A DNA stretch of 64,000 nucleotides, from NCBI RefSeq assembly GCF_018389385.1, contig NZ_CP062698.1, positions 3,318,667 through 3,382,666 on the forward strand, read 5' to 3'. How positions within the stretch are numbered: the stretch's first letter is position 1; every line of letters begins with the position of its first letter. This stretch comes from Anthocerotibacter panamensis C109 (GTDB lineage: Bacteria > Cyanobacteriota > Cyanobacteriia > Gloeobacterales > Anthocerotibacteraceae). A program made the position numbers and the translations under genes. This document shows, in pieces, positions 15,148 to 24,708 of this stretch. The notes below the pieces were generated by a model that ran no database searches, had not been told where the DNA came from, and was given only the letters and a program-made list of their open reading frames with translations.

Positions 15148-16560
15148 ATGCGTACCCGTCGTCTTTTCACCGCGCTCATGGCTCTGAGCCTGAGTACCAT
15201 GCCTGCTTGGGCCTCCAGCCACCGAGAGGCTCCCTTCATTGCCCAGCAACCGAAGCTGGACGGCACAGACTTTTATCTCTTTAACAGTTATGAAACTGGA
15301 CGGACTGGGTTTGTCACGATGGTGGCGAACTACCTGCCGCTCCAAGACGCCTACGGTGGTCCCAACTATTTCACCCTTGACCCCAAAGCCCGCTACGACA
15401 TCAATATCGATAGCAATGGCGACGCGAAACCGGATATCAGTTTTCAATTCCGCTTCAACAATAACCTCCAGGACGCAGCGCTTAACATCGGCGGGAAATT
15501 GATCTCGATTCCCCTGTTCAACTTCGCGCCCACCACGCTGATCAGCAATGGTCTGAACGTGAACGAGAGCTTCACGGTGAATGTGGTCCGGGGTAACCAA
15601 ACCCGGACTATCACCAATGCCACAGGCGGTGGCAGCCTATTCACCAAACCTGCTGACAACATCGGGCAAAAATCTTTTCCCGACTATGTGGCCTATGCCA
15701 ATCAGTACCTCTATACGATCAATATTCCGGGCTGCCCTGTTCCCGGCAGAATGTTTGTCGGTCAGCGCAAAGACCCCTTCGTGGTCAACCTCGGAGAAGT
15801 GTTTGACTTGGTCAACCTCAATCCCCTCGGCCCGGTCAATAGTCGCCCCAATATCATTGATGATAAAAACGTCACTTCCTTGATTTTGGAAGTGTCGGCC
15901 AGTTGCCTCACGGCAGGCGGTGACCCGGTGATTGGGGGCTGGACCGTGTCGAGTGCCCCAGCCAATCGCGTCCTCAACCCGAGCGCTACCTATATCAAGC
16001 CCGCCAGCGAAACCGGTCCTCTGGTGCAACAATCGCGCCTCGCCAATCCCCTGGTCAACGAAGTGGTCATCGGGCTCAAAGACAAGAACCTCTTCAATGC
16101 CAGTAGACCGCAGAACGACGCACAATTCGCCGACTATGTGACCAATCCCACGCTGCCTGCGCTGATTGAAGCGCTCTTTGGCGTCACTGCGCCCACGGTC
16201 TTCCCGCGCAACGACTTAGTGCAGGTCTTCCTGACGGGTGTGCCCGGTCTCAATCAACCCCGGTCGGTGGTACCTGCGGAAATGATGCGCCTCAACACCA
16301 GCATCCCGGCGGTCGCAGCAGCGAGCCAGAACAACCTTGGGGTAATTGGGGGTGACCTTGCAGGCTATCCCAATGGTCGTCGTCCCGGTGATGACGTGGT
16401 AGATATCTCACTGCGAGCGGTGATGGGGGTGCTCTTGCCCCTGGATCAGGCTCCTTCTGGTCAACTGCCGTACACCGATGGAGCCTTTGTCGATGCCAGC
16501 TTCTTTGACCAAACCTTCCCCTACATCAAGCCCCCCCTGCCCGGTTCCCCTGCCAGCTAA
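15148..16560 (+). CDS. DUF4331 family secreted protein
   Basis: 470 residues. ATG 15148 with GAGGAG just upstream. A signal peptide ending in MPAWA is followed by SSHREAPFIAQQPKLDGTDF, the signature of DUF4331. Later come DVVDISLRAVMGVLLP and FPYIKPPLPGSP, typical of the C-terminal end. The biochemical role of the family is unknown. Members are often linked with HupE/UreJ proteins and TPR proteins, as here. Confidence 0.85.
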   Translation: MRTRRLFTALMALSLSTMPAWASSHREAPFIAQQPKLDGTDFYLFNSYETGRTGFVTMVANYLPLQDAYGGPNYFTLDPKARYDINIDSNGDAKPDISFQFRFNNNLQDAALNIGGKLISIPLFNFAPTTLISNGLNVNESFTVNVVRGNQTRTITNATGGGSLFTKPADNIGQKSFPDYVAYANQYLYTINIPGCPVPGRMFVGQRKDPFVVNLGEVFDLVNLNPLGPVNSRPNIIDDKNVTSLILEVSASCLTAGGDPVIGGWTVSSAPANRVLNPSATYIKPASETGPLVQQSRLANPLVNEVVIGLKDKNLFNASRPQNDAQFADYVTNPTLPALIEALFGVTAPTVFPRNDLVQVFLTGVPGLNQPRSVVPAEMMRLNTSIPAVAAASQNNLGVIGGDLAGYPNGRRPGDDVVDISLRAVMGVLLPLDQAPSGQLPYTDGAFVDASFFDQTFPYIKPPLPGSPAS

Positions 16561-16675
16561 GAGTGTCGGGTGAACTAGGGAGCTTTTTCATCATCGGTCT
16601 GCCAGCTTCTTCTCAAACTCGTTTGCAAGACTGCTCCCCCGAACCTGCCCCCTTGTGCCAATTGGGAAACGTGTT

Positions 16676-17851
16676 ATGTTCTTCATTTTGCGATGTTTAG
16701 GACTGTTGCTGCTGGGGGCAACCCAGGTGGCCCAGGCACTCCCCTTTCGCCCCACGGCGGATGGTCAGGTTTTAGAGCGTCTCAGAACCAATCCCACCGA
16801 CCCGGTGTATCAGGAACTGCGGGCGTTGCGCGCTAAACTGGCCCAATCCCCTCAGGACTTGGCGCTGGCAGTCCACTTGGCCCAACGCTACATCGAGCAG
16901 GGCCGCATCCTGTCCGACCCCCGCTACAACGGCTACGCTCAAGCGGTCCTCGCCCCTTGGTGGAATCAACCGGAACCACCCCCAGAGGTGCTCGTGCTGC
17001 GGGCTACTCTCCGCCAAAGCGCCCACGATTTTCCCCTGGCCTTGGCGGACTTGGACCGGGTCCTAAAACAAAATCCCGACGACCCCCAAGCGCTCATCAC
17101 CCGCGCTACGATCCTCCAAGTGCAGGGCGACTATCCAGAGGCCAAACGCGCCTGTGCCCATTTGTTCCAACACACCACTGATTTGGTCCTGTTCACCTGC
17201 TTGGGCGGGGTGGCTGGGCTTAACGGTCAGGCTCACTCGGCGGTCACTTTGCTTCAGCAGGGGCTCACCCGCAGCCCTCAGGCGACGACGGGCGAAAAAA
17301 ACTGGGCGCTGACAACCCTGGCTGAGATTTACCAGCGCCTCGGTCAATCCGAGCGAGCAGAAGTCTATTTCAAGCAAGCCTTGGCCCTCGTGCCCGACAG
17401 CTACCTGCTTGGAGCCTATGCGGATTTCCTGTTGGACCAAGGGCGGGCCAAGGATGTGGTCGCGCTACTGCACAATCAAACCCGTGCTGATGGGCTCCTA
17501 TTACGGCTGACCCTCGCTGAAAAGGTGCTGAAATCCACGTCGTTCCCGCAACATCTAGCCGCGCTCCAGGACCGGTTTGCCGCCAGTCGTCTGCGTAAGG
17601 ACAGCAGTCATCGGCGCGAAGAAGCCCGCTTCACCCTCCATCTGTTGAACCAGCCCCGCGCTGCCTTGGAATTGGCAGTACAGAACTGGCAGGTCCAGCG
17701 CGAACCCGCCGACGCCCGCTTAGTGCTACAGACGGCTTTGGCAAGTGGGGATAGAAAAGCCGCTCAGCCTGCACTCCAGTGGCTCAAGGAATCTCGCTTG
17801 GAAGATGTCCAACTGGCCCAGCTCCAACAACAGCTAGAGGTCCGCCCGTGA
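16676..17851 (+). CDS. Secreted TPR-repeat protein
   Basis: 391 residues from ATG 16676 (a GTG at 16655 is possible). A signal peptide, FFILRCLGLLLLGATQVAQA, precedes several tetratricopeptide repeats (for example DFPLALADLDRVLKQNPDD and QSERAEVYFKQALALVPDS). It is probably a periplasmic scaffold. It ends at 17851 and overlaps the start of the HupE gene by four bases (GTGA), showing translational coupling; with the DUF4331 gene 115 bases upstream it forms one transcription unit. Confidence 0.8.
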   Translation: MFFILRCLGLLLLGATQVAQALPFRPTADGQVLERLRTNPTDPVYQELRALRAKLAQSPQDLALAVHLAQRYIEQGRILSDPRYNGYAQAVLAPWWNQPEPPPEVLVLRATLRQSAHDFPLALADLDRVLKQNPDDPQALITRATILQVQGDYPEAKRACAHLFQHTTDLVLFTCLGGVAGLNGQAHSAVTLLQQGLTRSPQATTGEKNWALTTLAEIYQRLGQSERAEVYFKQALALVPDSYLLGAYADFLLDQGRAKDVVALLHNQTRADGLLLRLTLAEKVLKSTSFPQHLAALQDRFAASRLRKDSSHRREEARFTLHLLNQPRAALELAVQNWQVQREPADARLVLQTALASGDRKAAQPALQWLKESRLEDVQLAQLQQQLEVRP

Positions 17852-18978
17852 AAAAATTCCTGCTTCTGTTGGTCGGGCTGTGCTTGTTCTGGGGGGCACC
17901 AAGCGCCCTCGCCCACAAACCCAGTGATAGCTATCTGACGTTCGATGCAAACAACCAGCAAATGCAGTGGGACATTGCCCTACGCGACCTAGACTATGCC
18001 TTGGGTCTGGACAGCAACGACGATGGGGCCATCACTTGGGGCGAATTACATGCCCATCAACAGGCGGTGACCGACTATGCGTTAGCCCGTTTGCAGGCGT
18101 TCGGAGACGGTGCGCTCTGTCCGCTGCAAGCGACGGATTTTCTGGTCGATGGGCACAGCGACGGAGTCTATGCCGTGCTGCGCCTCAGGGCAAAGTGCGC
18201 CCAAAGTCCCGCTGTGCTAACAATGAACTACCGCCTATTTTTTGAGGTGGACCCCCAACATCGGGGGCTATTGCGCTGGACCGGGGTGGGCGGACAGCAC
18301 ACGGCAATCTTCAGCCCGGAGCAGCCCCAACAGCGGCTGGAACTCAAAACCGTGCCCTCTGTCGCAGCGCAGTTGCTCAGTTTTGGTCGAGAAGGGGTCT
18401 GGCATATTTGGCTCGGCTTTGACCATATTTTATTTTTGCTGACCCTCTTGCTTCCGGCAGTGCTGGCGCGCAAGGAGAACCACTGGACCGGAGCGGCGAC
18501 GTTCCCGCCTGTGCTGAAGCAGGTGCTGCAAACGGTGACAGCGTTTACTGTGGCCCATTCCCTGACCCTAGCGCTGGCGACCTTGGGAGTGGTGCAGTTA
18601 CCGACGCGATGGGTGGAGTCGGTGATTGCCCTGTCGGTGTTGCTCACCGCCCTCAACAATCTTTTTCCCTTGGTCCGCGAACAGCGATGGGTCGTCGCTT
18701 TTGGTTTCGGCTTGGTCCACGGGTTCGGCTTTGCGAGCGTACTTGCGGATTTGGGGCTGGGAGTATCCTCACTGCTGCCCGCGCTCTTGGGCTTCAACCT
18801 GGGAGTGGAAGTAGGGCAGTTGGCAATTGTGGCGGTCTTTTTGCCCCTGGCTTTTACAGCACGACAGACCTGGCTCTATCCTCGCTTGGCTTTGATGGGC
18901 GGGTCGTGTTTGATTGCAGGCATTGCGGCGGTTTGGTTAGTAGAACGGGTGTTTGATCTAAAAGTGCTGGCGTTTTAA
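17848..18978 (+). CDS. HupE/UreJ-family membrane protein with EF-hand-like segment
   Basis: 376 residues. GTG 17848 overlaps the TGA of the TPR gene. Signal peptide, then a periplasmic domain with an EF-hand-like loop (DSNDDGAITWGELHAHQQ), then a membrane domain of about six segments with the family's His-rich blocks HIWLGFDHILFLLTLLLP, AFTVAHSLTLALATLG and LVHGFGFASVL. Members of this family are thought to bring nickel or other metals into the cell, but many distant ones are uncharacterised. The link to a DUF4331 protein recurs in other bacteria. Confidence 0.85.
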   Translation: MKKFLLLLVGLCLFWGAPSALAHKPSDSYLTFDANNQQMQWDIALRDLDYALGLDSNDDGAITWGELHAHQQAVTDYALARLQAFGDGALCPLQATDFLVDGHSDGVYAVLRLRAKCAQSPAVLTMNYRLFFEVDPQHRGLLRWTGVGGQHTAIFSPEQPQQRLELKTVPSVAAQLLSFGREGVWHIWLGFDHILFLLTLLLPAVLARKENHWTGAATFPPVLKQVLQTVTAFTVAHSLTLALATLGVVQLPTRWVESVIALSVLLTALNNLFPLVREQRWVVAFGFGLVHGFGFASVLADLGLGVSSLLPALLGFNLGVEVGQLAIVAVFLPLAFTARQTWLYPRLALMGGSCLIAGIAAVWLVERVFDLKVLAF

Positions 18979-19099
18979 GCGGGGTAGTCTATTATTCTTT
19001 GCCACGCAAAGGCTGGATCTTCTATATAGCAAGCCTCATGGGGTGACACAGAGGTTTCCAGGACGCTTCCCACAATTTTTTAACCTTCTCTGGCGCTAA

Positions 19100-19860
19100 T
19101 TATAGGGGGATGACATGACAGGGTACACTTTCACTATGGATACTTGAGAACCTAGGTGGGAGGCTCAGGCCCGGTGTCCCCCCCTGAGCCCCCTTACTCT
19201 GCCACTCCTGAAATCGACTGTGTTCTTTGAGCATAACTTTTCCGATTAGCATGTTCTCAAGAGCCTCATCTCTTGTAGGATCACAAGCAGCAATGACTTC
19301 CTTCGAGAAGCTATCTTGCCAACGGGTCACCCGACCAATTTCACTCGCTAGAAATTGATACTCCGCTTCAAGTGCTTTGCTGTGGGCGTAGAGGTAGTAG
19401 TTTTGGTTGAAATCCGATTTCCAATGTTCTCCTTGATCCTCTGTCATATTCCCACGCCCCATGAAATCAAACCCTGTGTGCTGCTGCATCTGCTGCAATT
19501 CGCGCACCTCAGTCAACTCATGCACGATGTAGCGTAAATCGTCAATCATTCCCTTCCCTCGCGCTAGCCGCCGCCAAGCATAGTAGTTCTCTGGATTGAA
19601 ATCAATCCCCCGACTGTCAAAGTTGTAGCGCTTGATAGTCTCTAGCATCTCACGGTTGACGTTGAACCCTAGCTGTTGGAGCGATTGCTGCACCCGACCA
19701 ATATCATTGGTCGCGAGTAGCTCGTCACGGAGCGCTTTGACTTCCTTTTTTGGGCGCTGTTCATCTGCGGGATATTTGACGTCTGCGGCAGGTCGTGTCT
19801 ACGGGCGAAATTGCGGATGTGATGTACAGGGGGGTGCCAGGAAGAGGAAGAGGATTTATG
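19100..19860 (-). pseudogene. Frameshifted toxin-like relic, possible zincin tip
   Basis: The longest intact frame covers 19693-19100. The upstream part continues in another frame after an AAAAAA run near 19750: reading NSAQK then shifting gives EVKALRDELLATNDIGRVQQ, which joins smoothly to SLQQLGFNVNREMLETIKRY. The C-terminal part has DDLRYIVHELTEVRELQQM and AHSKALEAEYQFLASEIG. The HELTE motif recalls zincin-like toxin domains found at the ends of polymorphic toxins; tentative. Beyond about 19860 toward the kinase gene no coherent coding is seen. Likely a dead toxin tip, or one sequence error in a live gene. Confidence 0.5.
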
Positions 19861-20164
19861 ACGTTCGTAGCTATACATGTGCTCCTCATCGGAGAAATGA
19901 ACAATATCGATACAAAAGTGCGCTGATAATAGTCCCGCGTATTCCTGGAGAGCAACCGTAATTTTACGAGAGAGGTAGAATACAGCTATTTTTCTGGAAA
20001 AATCTTTGGGAAGTGTGATTGGACATAAAACAAGAGGGCGTTTAGCCAGAATGTACTTTACGCGATACATATAGCAAGTTGTGAAACGCCTTCTCAGACC
20101 TGGATAGAGATAGGCTACTTGCATGTTCTAGAAGAAATTGGAGCGCCCTGCTGTGAGCGCCCTG
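19861..20164. other. Gap between toxin relic and histidine kinase
   Basis: A frame spans this stretch on the minus strand, but its translation looks non-coding (SSSSSWHPP region, no family signal). I see no terminator or promoter that I would defend. Confidence 0.4.
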
Positions 20165-21463
20165 CTAGACCAGATAATCCTTAGCCCCTAGCTCATCTGC
20201 AACCGGCACCCCCGCCTCCGAGCGCAACGGTAATCGAACCGTGAAGGTACTGCCTTGGTTGGGTTGGCTGGTGAGCGTAATATCGCCGCCGTGATTGTGG
20301 GCAATCGTCCGGGCAATGGCAAGACCCAAACCCACCCCGCCTTTACGCCGCGAACGGGCTTTCTCGACACGATAAAACCGTTCAAAAACCCGGCGCTGCT
20401 CCTCAGGTGCGATACCAATCCCCGTATCCACCACATCCACCCGCAAGGAGCGCCCTTCACGGGTCAAACTCAGGGTGATCCGTCCCTCCTGAGGGGTATA
20501 GCATAGGGCGTTGCTCACCAGATTTAGAAATAGCCGCGCCAATTGGTCCACCGCTCCTACCACCAAACCGTTGTGCTCACAAGTGAGCCTGAGGTCAATG
20601 CCCGCCTGACGTGCCACCGGCTGCTGCTCCTCTATAAGCTCCACCAACAACGCACCCAAATTCACCGAAGTGCGCACTGTGTCCGGGCGGGGAGCCTCGT
20701 TGCGCACCAAAAAGAGCAAGTCCCCCACCAAACTGCTCAGGCGGCGGCTCAGGCGCTCAATGGCTTCTAGCCCCCGGCGGTAGTCCTCCGGGGTGGTCGC
20801 TTCGTCGGCCAAAAGAACCTGCGCGTTGGTTTGAATGGCTGCAATCGGCGTTCTGAGTTCGTGGGAAGCATCGGCGGTAAATTGTTGGAGCTGTAGATAC
20901 GAAGCCCGAATCGGCTCAATCGCCATCCCAGAGAGCAGCCAACCCCCAAGACCAATCACAACAATGGTGATAGGAATGCCCAAACCCAGGCTCCAGGCCA
21001 ATTGTCCCAAGACAGCATCGCTGGAATTCAGCGATTGGAGGACCCGCACATAGCCCAACAACTGCCCTTCGTAGTACCAGGGAACGGTCAATTGGCGGTA
21101 GCGCGGCTGGCTATAGACCGTTTCGTAGCGCTGCTCTGACCCCGGCGGTGACGCGAAAACCTCGGATTCCAGGGTCGAACGCAAGAGATTTTGTTCGGGA
21201 TTAAACCACTGCACCTCAAACGCTTCATCGTTCGCCGTCTGAAAGTAGCGGGAACTGTCCGCGAGCACTTCCCAGCGCTGATTGCGCTCGCGCACCGGCA
21301 GTGAGTGCTCCACCTGACGGGCAAAGCGCTCCAGATTGGCATCCACATCCTGGAGAAAGACAGCTTGAAGAAACGCAGACAGGCCATAGCCAAAGCCAAT
21401 CAGGATGGCAGCCATCACGGCGGTATATCCCAGAGCCAGTTGTCTGCGTGTCTGTTGGAACAA
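20165..21463 (-). CDS. Sensor histidine kinase (RppB/NrsS-like architecture)
   Basis: 432 residues. An N-terminal membrane segment (ALGYTAVMAAILIGFGYGLS), a periplasmic sensor of about 130 residues and a second membrane segment (GIPITIVVIGLGGWLLSG) precede the kinase core: H box FTADASHELRTPIAAI, N box LFLNLVSNALCYTP, G1 DTGIGIAPEEQ and G2 KGGVGLGLAIA. It autophosphorylates the His and passes the phosphate to a response regulator. No regulator gene is adjacent, so it is an orphan here. The start is TTG 21463, with no strong ribosome binding site; a later internal start is possible. Confidence 0.92.
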   Translation of the reverse strand: MFQQTRRQLALGYTAVMAAILIGFGYGLSAFLQAVFLQDVDANLERFARQVEHSLPVRERNQRWEVLADSSRYFQTANDEAFEVQWFNPEQNLLRSTLESEVFASPPGSEQRYETVYSQPRYRQLTVPWYYEGQLLGYVRVLQSLNSSDAVLGQLAWSLGLGIPITIVVIGLGGWLLSGMAIEPIRASYLQLQQFTADASHELRTPIAAIQTNAQVLLADEATTPEDYRRGLEAIERLSRRLSSLVGDLLFLVRNEAPRPDTVRTSVNLGALLVELIEEQQPVARQAGIDLRLTCEHNGLVVGAVDQLARLFLNLVSNALCYTPQEGRITLSLTREGRSLRVDVVDTGIGIAPEEQRRVFERFYRVEKARSRRKGGVGLGLAIARTIAHNHGGDITLTSQPNQGSTFTVRLPLRSEAGVPVADELGAKDYLV

Positions 21464-21595
21464 AGCATTCGCGCACTATCTTTATAAAGCGTAGCAAGAT
21501 AAAGAGAAGCAAGCATTCCCAGTGTCAGAACTCAATGCGTATCGGGAAGTTTTGCTATGGTAAGAGGGTAAATTTTTAGATTCCCAAAGTGTGCT

Positions 21596-22123
21596 ATGGA
21601 AACCAAGCACTATACCCTGCCCCTGCTCTGCTGTCTATTTTTGACCAGCCTGCCCGCCCTTGCCCAGTACCGTTCGACTCCAGCGACAACCCCCGCCCGC
21701 GTTTGTTCCCTATCTAGAGGAGGGCAAGTGGGGCTTTATCGACAAAACCGGCAAATACGTTGTCACCCCAGAATACGAAGCTGCTAGGAATTTCAGCAAT
21801 GGGCTGGCTGCCATAAAGCTCAATGACCTGTGGGGCTTCGTTGATAGGCGTGGGTTTGTGGTGGTTGCTCCTGAGTTGGAGGAAGTTTTTCCGTTTGTGG
21901 AGGATTTAGCTTCAGTCAGGAGCGATGGAAAGTGGGGCTACATCGACCGTACAGGAAGAATGGTGATCGAGCCCGAGTTTGATTTTGCCACCCCTTTTTG
22001 AAATGGCGTGGCCCGTGTAGGCGTAGGGGATCTGCGGGGTGAGCATACAACCTTCCTTTATAGATAAACAGGGCAAGACTGTAGACCCGCCTCCCCAAAC
22101 GGGTGCACCCGCTAAACCCTAAC
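21596..22123 (+). pseudogene. Secreted WG-repeat protein, decayed
   Basis: It starts METKHYTLPLLCCLFLTSLP, a signal peptide ending ALAQ. The frame is then broken in the C-rich run near 21690-21702; the next frame gives EEGKWGFIDKTGKYVVTPEY and two more WG repeats. An in-frame TGA near 22000 interrupts FDFATPF / NGVARVGVGD, and another shift is needed to read FIDKQGKTVDPPPQ to the stop at 22121-22123. Three lesions in 530 bases mark a dead gene. WG-repeat proteins are beta-rich surface or binding proteins of no fixed role. Confidence 0.75.
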
Positions 22124-23024
22124 CCTTAGTCAGATGTTGCCTGAGGAAGCTGACCATCGTCTCGAAGGCATCCAGAGATTCCCGGTAGCGCACCGAGTCC
22201 TGACCGACCTGTTGGATAATTTTGTTGCGGTAAATCAAGAAGCCGTGACCCGCTTGGGGATAGAGCTTGAGTCGGGCTGGTTGCTTGAGACGTAGAAACT
22301 CTTGATACAGTTCTTCTGCTTGACTGGGCGGGGTGAGGATGTCTTTAGCTCCTTGCAGAATGAGGGCTGGAGCCTGGAGCCGGGAGACTACTGCCAGTCC
22401 GTAGCGCTTGCGAAAGTTTTCGGGTACGTCCTGCGGACCCTTGCCATATACCTTTAAGGTCAGGCTGTCGCTGCCGAGTTGTTTTGACTGCTTGAGATAT
22501 TCATACCATTCATAAATATTCGCCACCCCATAGCCGAAGACGAGCGCTCCAAACTTTTGGGGGGCGCGACCGCAGGCGAGCAAACTCACTAAAGCTCCAT
22601 GGCTCGTGCCCACTAAGCCCAACCGACCGGGAGCCACCTCCGGGCGCGTACTCAAAAAGTCTGCTGCCGCAAGCAGATCCGCGACCTCCCCTTGAGCGAC
22701 CTCAACTTCACCCTCTGAGCCATCCTCGCCGCGATAAGAAGGGGCAAAGACTAAAAAGCCTCTGGCAGCTAACTCAGCAGCCCGTTCCTGCGTCGAGGGC
22801 GTGACCCCTTTATTGCCATCGTGGTTAAACAAAACTCCAGGAGCCGGGGTCTGCGTAGGTACCCAGAGCACCCCTTTGACCTTGAGCCCCTCGCTCGGGT
22901 AGGTTACCCAATAGGATTTGACCGGGCCATCTCCCAAAGGTTGGATGTCAACAGCGGCTCTAGCCGCAGGAGCAAAGGCCATCAGCCCACCCAAAAACCA
23001 ACGACGTGAATAGAGGAAACGCAC
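22119..23024 (-). CDS. Exported alpha/beta hydrolase (dienelactone hydrolase/prolyl oligopeptidase-like)
   Basis: 301 residues. The N-terminus RRWFLGGLMAFAPAARA looks like a twin-arginine or Sec signal. The fold shows the nucleophile elbow GLVGTSHGALVSL, an Asp in GAKDILTPPSQ and a His in PQAGHGFLIY, a complete catalytic triad. The substrate is unknown. It is divergent from cpcT, with a 96-base gap, and its 3' end abuts the WG-repeat relic. Confidence 0.85.
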   Translation of the reverse strand: MRFLYSRRWFLGGLMAFAPAARAAVDIQPLGDGPVKSYWVTYPSEGLKVKGVLWVPTQTPAPGVLFNHDGNKGVTPSTQERAAELAARGFLVFAPSYRGEDGSEGEVEVAQGEVADLLAAADFLSTRPEVAPGRLGLVGTSHGALVSLLACGRAPQKFGALVFGYGVANIYEWYEYLKQSKQLGSDSLTLKVYGKGPQDVPENFRKRYGLAVVSRLQAPALILQGAKDILTPPSQAEELYQEFLRLKQPARLKLYPQAGHGFLIYRNKIIQQVGQDSVRYRESLDAFETMVSFLRQHLTKG

Positions 23025-23120
23025 GGAGCACCCCAGGCCAGCAACCGCCTCTTAGTGTAGCGAAAAGGTGTATCGTGCGTCCTTCTGGGATAATGGGGCC
23101 AGAGTTTCCTGAGCGCTACC

Positions 23121-23714
23121 ATGAACCCATCGGCTGTACTCACCCTCGCCCGTTGGATGGCCGGGGACTTCAGTAACCGTGTACAAGCCTTCCGCGAACC
23201 GGCTTTCTTTTCTCAGATCCGCGTCTGCCATCGTCCCTTGCCCTATGACCTTTTTAAAGGAATCAGTTTCTATGTAGAGCAGGCTTACGATGTGTTTTTG
23301 GACACTCCCTATCGGGTCCGCGTACTACATTTTGTGCCCCAAGAAGATGCGGTCCTTATCGAAAACTATGTGTTAAATGACCCGCAACCTTTTATCGGAG
23401 CTGCCCGCGAACCCCATCGCCTCCAGCAGCTAACTCGGGACAATCTGGAACAGTTGGTGGGCTGTAGCATGATCCTACGTGAGATGAACGGGGTATTTTG
23501 TGGATCGATCGAGCCTGGAAAGGGCTGCAAGGTTGTCCGCAAGGGACAGGATTCCTACTTGGTCAGCGAAGTCGAAGTCCACAATGGAAAATTCTTCAGC
23601 TATGACCGAGGATTTGATCCCAACACCGATCAACAATTGTGGGGCTCCTACGCGGGTCGCTTTGAGTTTGACCAATGGAGCGACTTCAGCCTTGAGGTCC
23701 CGAGCTTCCTTTAG
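23121..23714 (+). CDS. cpcT: CpcT-type phycobiliprotein lyase
   Basis: 197 residues, the usual length of the CpcT/CpeT family. Family features include LARWMAGDFSNRVQAFREP at the start, FYVEQAYD, PYRVRVLHF and the C-terminal LWGSYAGRFEFDQW. CpcT attaches phycocyanobilin to Cys153 of the phycocyanin beta subunit, and a beta subunit with that Cys is encoded about 450 bases downstream. Whether it is co-transcribed with cpcBA is doubtful because of the structured gap that follows. Confidence 0.9.
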   Translation: MNPSAVLTLARWMAGDFSNRVQAFREPAFFSQIRVCHRPLPYDLFKGISFYVEQAYDVFLDTPYRVRVLHFVPQEDAVLIENYVLNDPQPFIGAAREPHRLQQLTRDNLEQLVGCSMILREMNGVFCGSIEPGKGCKVVRKGQDSYLVSEVEVHNGKFFSYDRGFDPNTDQQLWGSYAGRFEFDQWSDFSLEVPSFL

Positions 23715-23820
23715 GGCCGCTGGCCCTGACTTCACTAGCCCTAGTGACTGACAATCCTGTCACTCTGCTTGTCAGCGTGTTAACCTCGCAGGGAGTCACT
23801 GGCACGCTGATTGCACCAAA
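23715..23820. promoter_or_regulatory. Cluster of inverted repeats between cpcT and cpcB
   Basis: Four possible stems lie in a row: GGGCC gct GGCCC (23717-23729), CACTAG cc CTAGTG (about 23732-23746), AGTGAC...GTCACT (about 23742-23763) and TCAGCGTG...CACGCTGA (about 23772-23808). They may end cpcT transcription or act in the cpc leader. No T-run follows the first stem, so simple termination is not certain. Confidence 0.45.
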
Positions 23821-24161
23821 CCATATATTTACATTTCTTTATAAGATGCCAGCTTGCGCCCTCTGCCTTATCCTCCCAAAATCCCCGTGGTGCTGGTGGT
23901 CTATTTATAATTCTTTACGTTCATGCAAGGTCAGTTCATGTATTACTTGAAATGTGGCTGAAAGAGACAGAATCATTTAAGAATTTTGCTCTTTTGTTAC
24001 GCCACTGCCGCGGGTGGGGGGAGTATCTTGCTTTTCTTCCGGCGGTCTCTAGTGGGGAACTCAGTCTCTAGACTTGTCTTGGGATTGCGCTCACGCTAAC
24101 CACACGGCCTCCAGCCATGGAAGCCTGACCTGAGATCTTTAACTGCTTAGGAGAACTGTCG
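23821..24161 (+). promoter_or_regulatory. Leader region upstream of cpcB
   Basis: No gene is seen. The stretch is AT-rich at 23820-23990 (for example ATTTATAATTC near 23900) and probably holds the cpcBA promoter, but I could not fix a convincing -35/-10 pair. AGGAG at 24148-24152 lies 8 bases before the cpcB ATG, a strong ribosome binding site. Confidence 0.5.
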
Positions 24162-24680
24162 ATGAACGATGTATTCACCAGGGCCATTGCTCAGGCTGAT
24201 TTGAAGGGCTCTTTCCTCCTTGAATCTGATCTGGACAAGCTCGCCAGCTTTGCAAAAGAAGGCGTCAAGCGCCTGGATGCCGTCGCCGCCCTGACCAATA
24301 ACGCGCCCGCTATCATCAGTGATGCCGCCCACAAACTCTTTGCTGAACAGCAAGAATTGATTCAGCCCGGTGGTAATGCCTATCCCCACCGCCGTATGGC
24401 CGCTTGCTTGCGGGATATGGAAATCATCCTCCGCTACGTCAGCTATGCTCTGCTTGCGGGTGACGCCTCGGTTCTCGATGACCGCTGCCTCAATGGCCTG
24501 CGCGAGACCTACAACGCTCTGGGCACTCCGACCCAGTCTGTAGCCCGTGCCGTTCAACTGATGAAGGATGCTGCGATGGTCCACCTCAAGAGCACGGCCA
24601 ACGTCACTGTTGGTGACTGTTCTTCCCTCTATTCTGAGGCCGCCACCTACTTCGACAAAGCTGCTGCCTCCATCGCCTAA
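24162..24680 (+). CDS. cpcB: C-phycocyanin beta subunit
   Basis: 172 residues, the standard CpcB length, with no insert of the phycoerythrin beta type. Cys82 ([14 protein letters not shown]) and Cys153 (VTVGDCSSL) are the two bilin attachment sites, and Asn72 in [12 protein letters not shown] is the residue methylated in phycobiliprotein beta subunits. Pairs with CpcA into (alpha-beta) hexamers of the light-harvesting phycobilisome. First gene of the cpc operon; cpcA follows after 28 bases. Confidence 0.98.
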   Translation: MNDVFTRAIAQADLKGSFLLESDLDKLASFAKEGVKRLDAVAALTNNAPAIISDAAHKLFAEQQELIQPGGNAYPHRRMAACLRDMEIILRYVSYALLAGDASVLDDRCLNGLRETYNALGTPTQSVARAVQLMKDAAMVHLKSTANVTVGDCSSLYSEAATYFDKAAASIA

Positions 24681-24708
24681 GTACACGTAGTTTGGGAGAT
24701 TTTCATTC

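Noticed and set aside
18997..19011. CTTTGC-CAC-GCAAAG hairpin after the HupE gene as a terminator
   Set aside because: The stem is short and no T-run follows on either strand.
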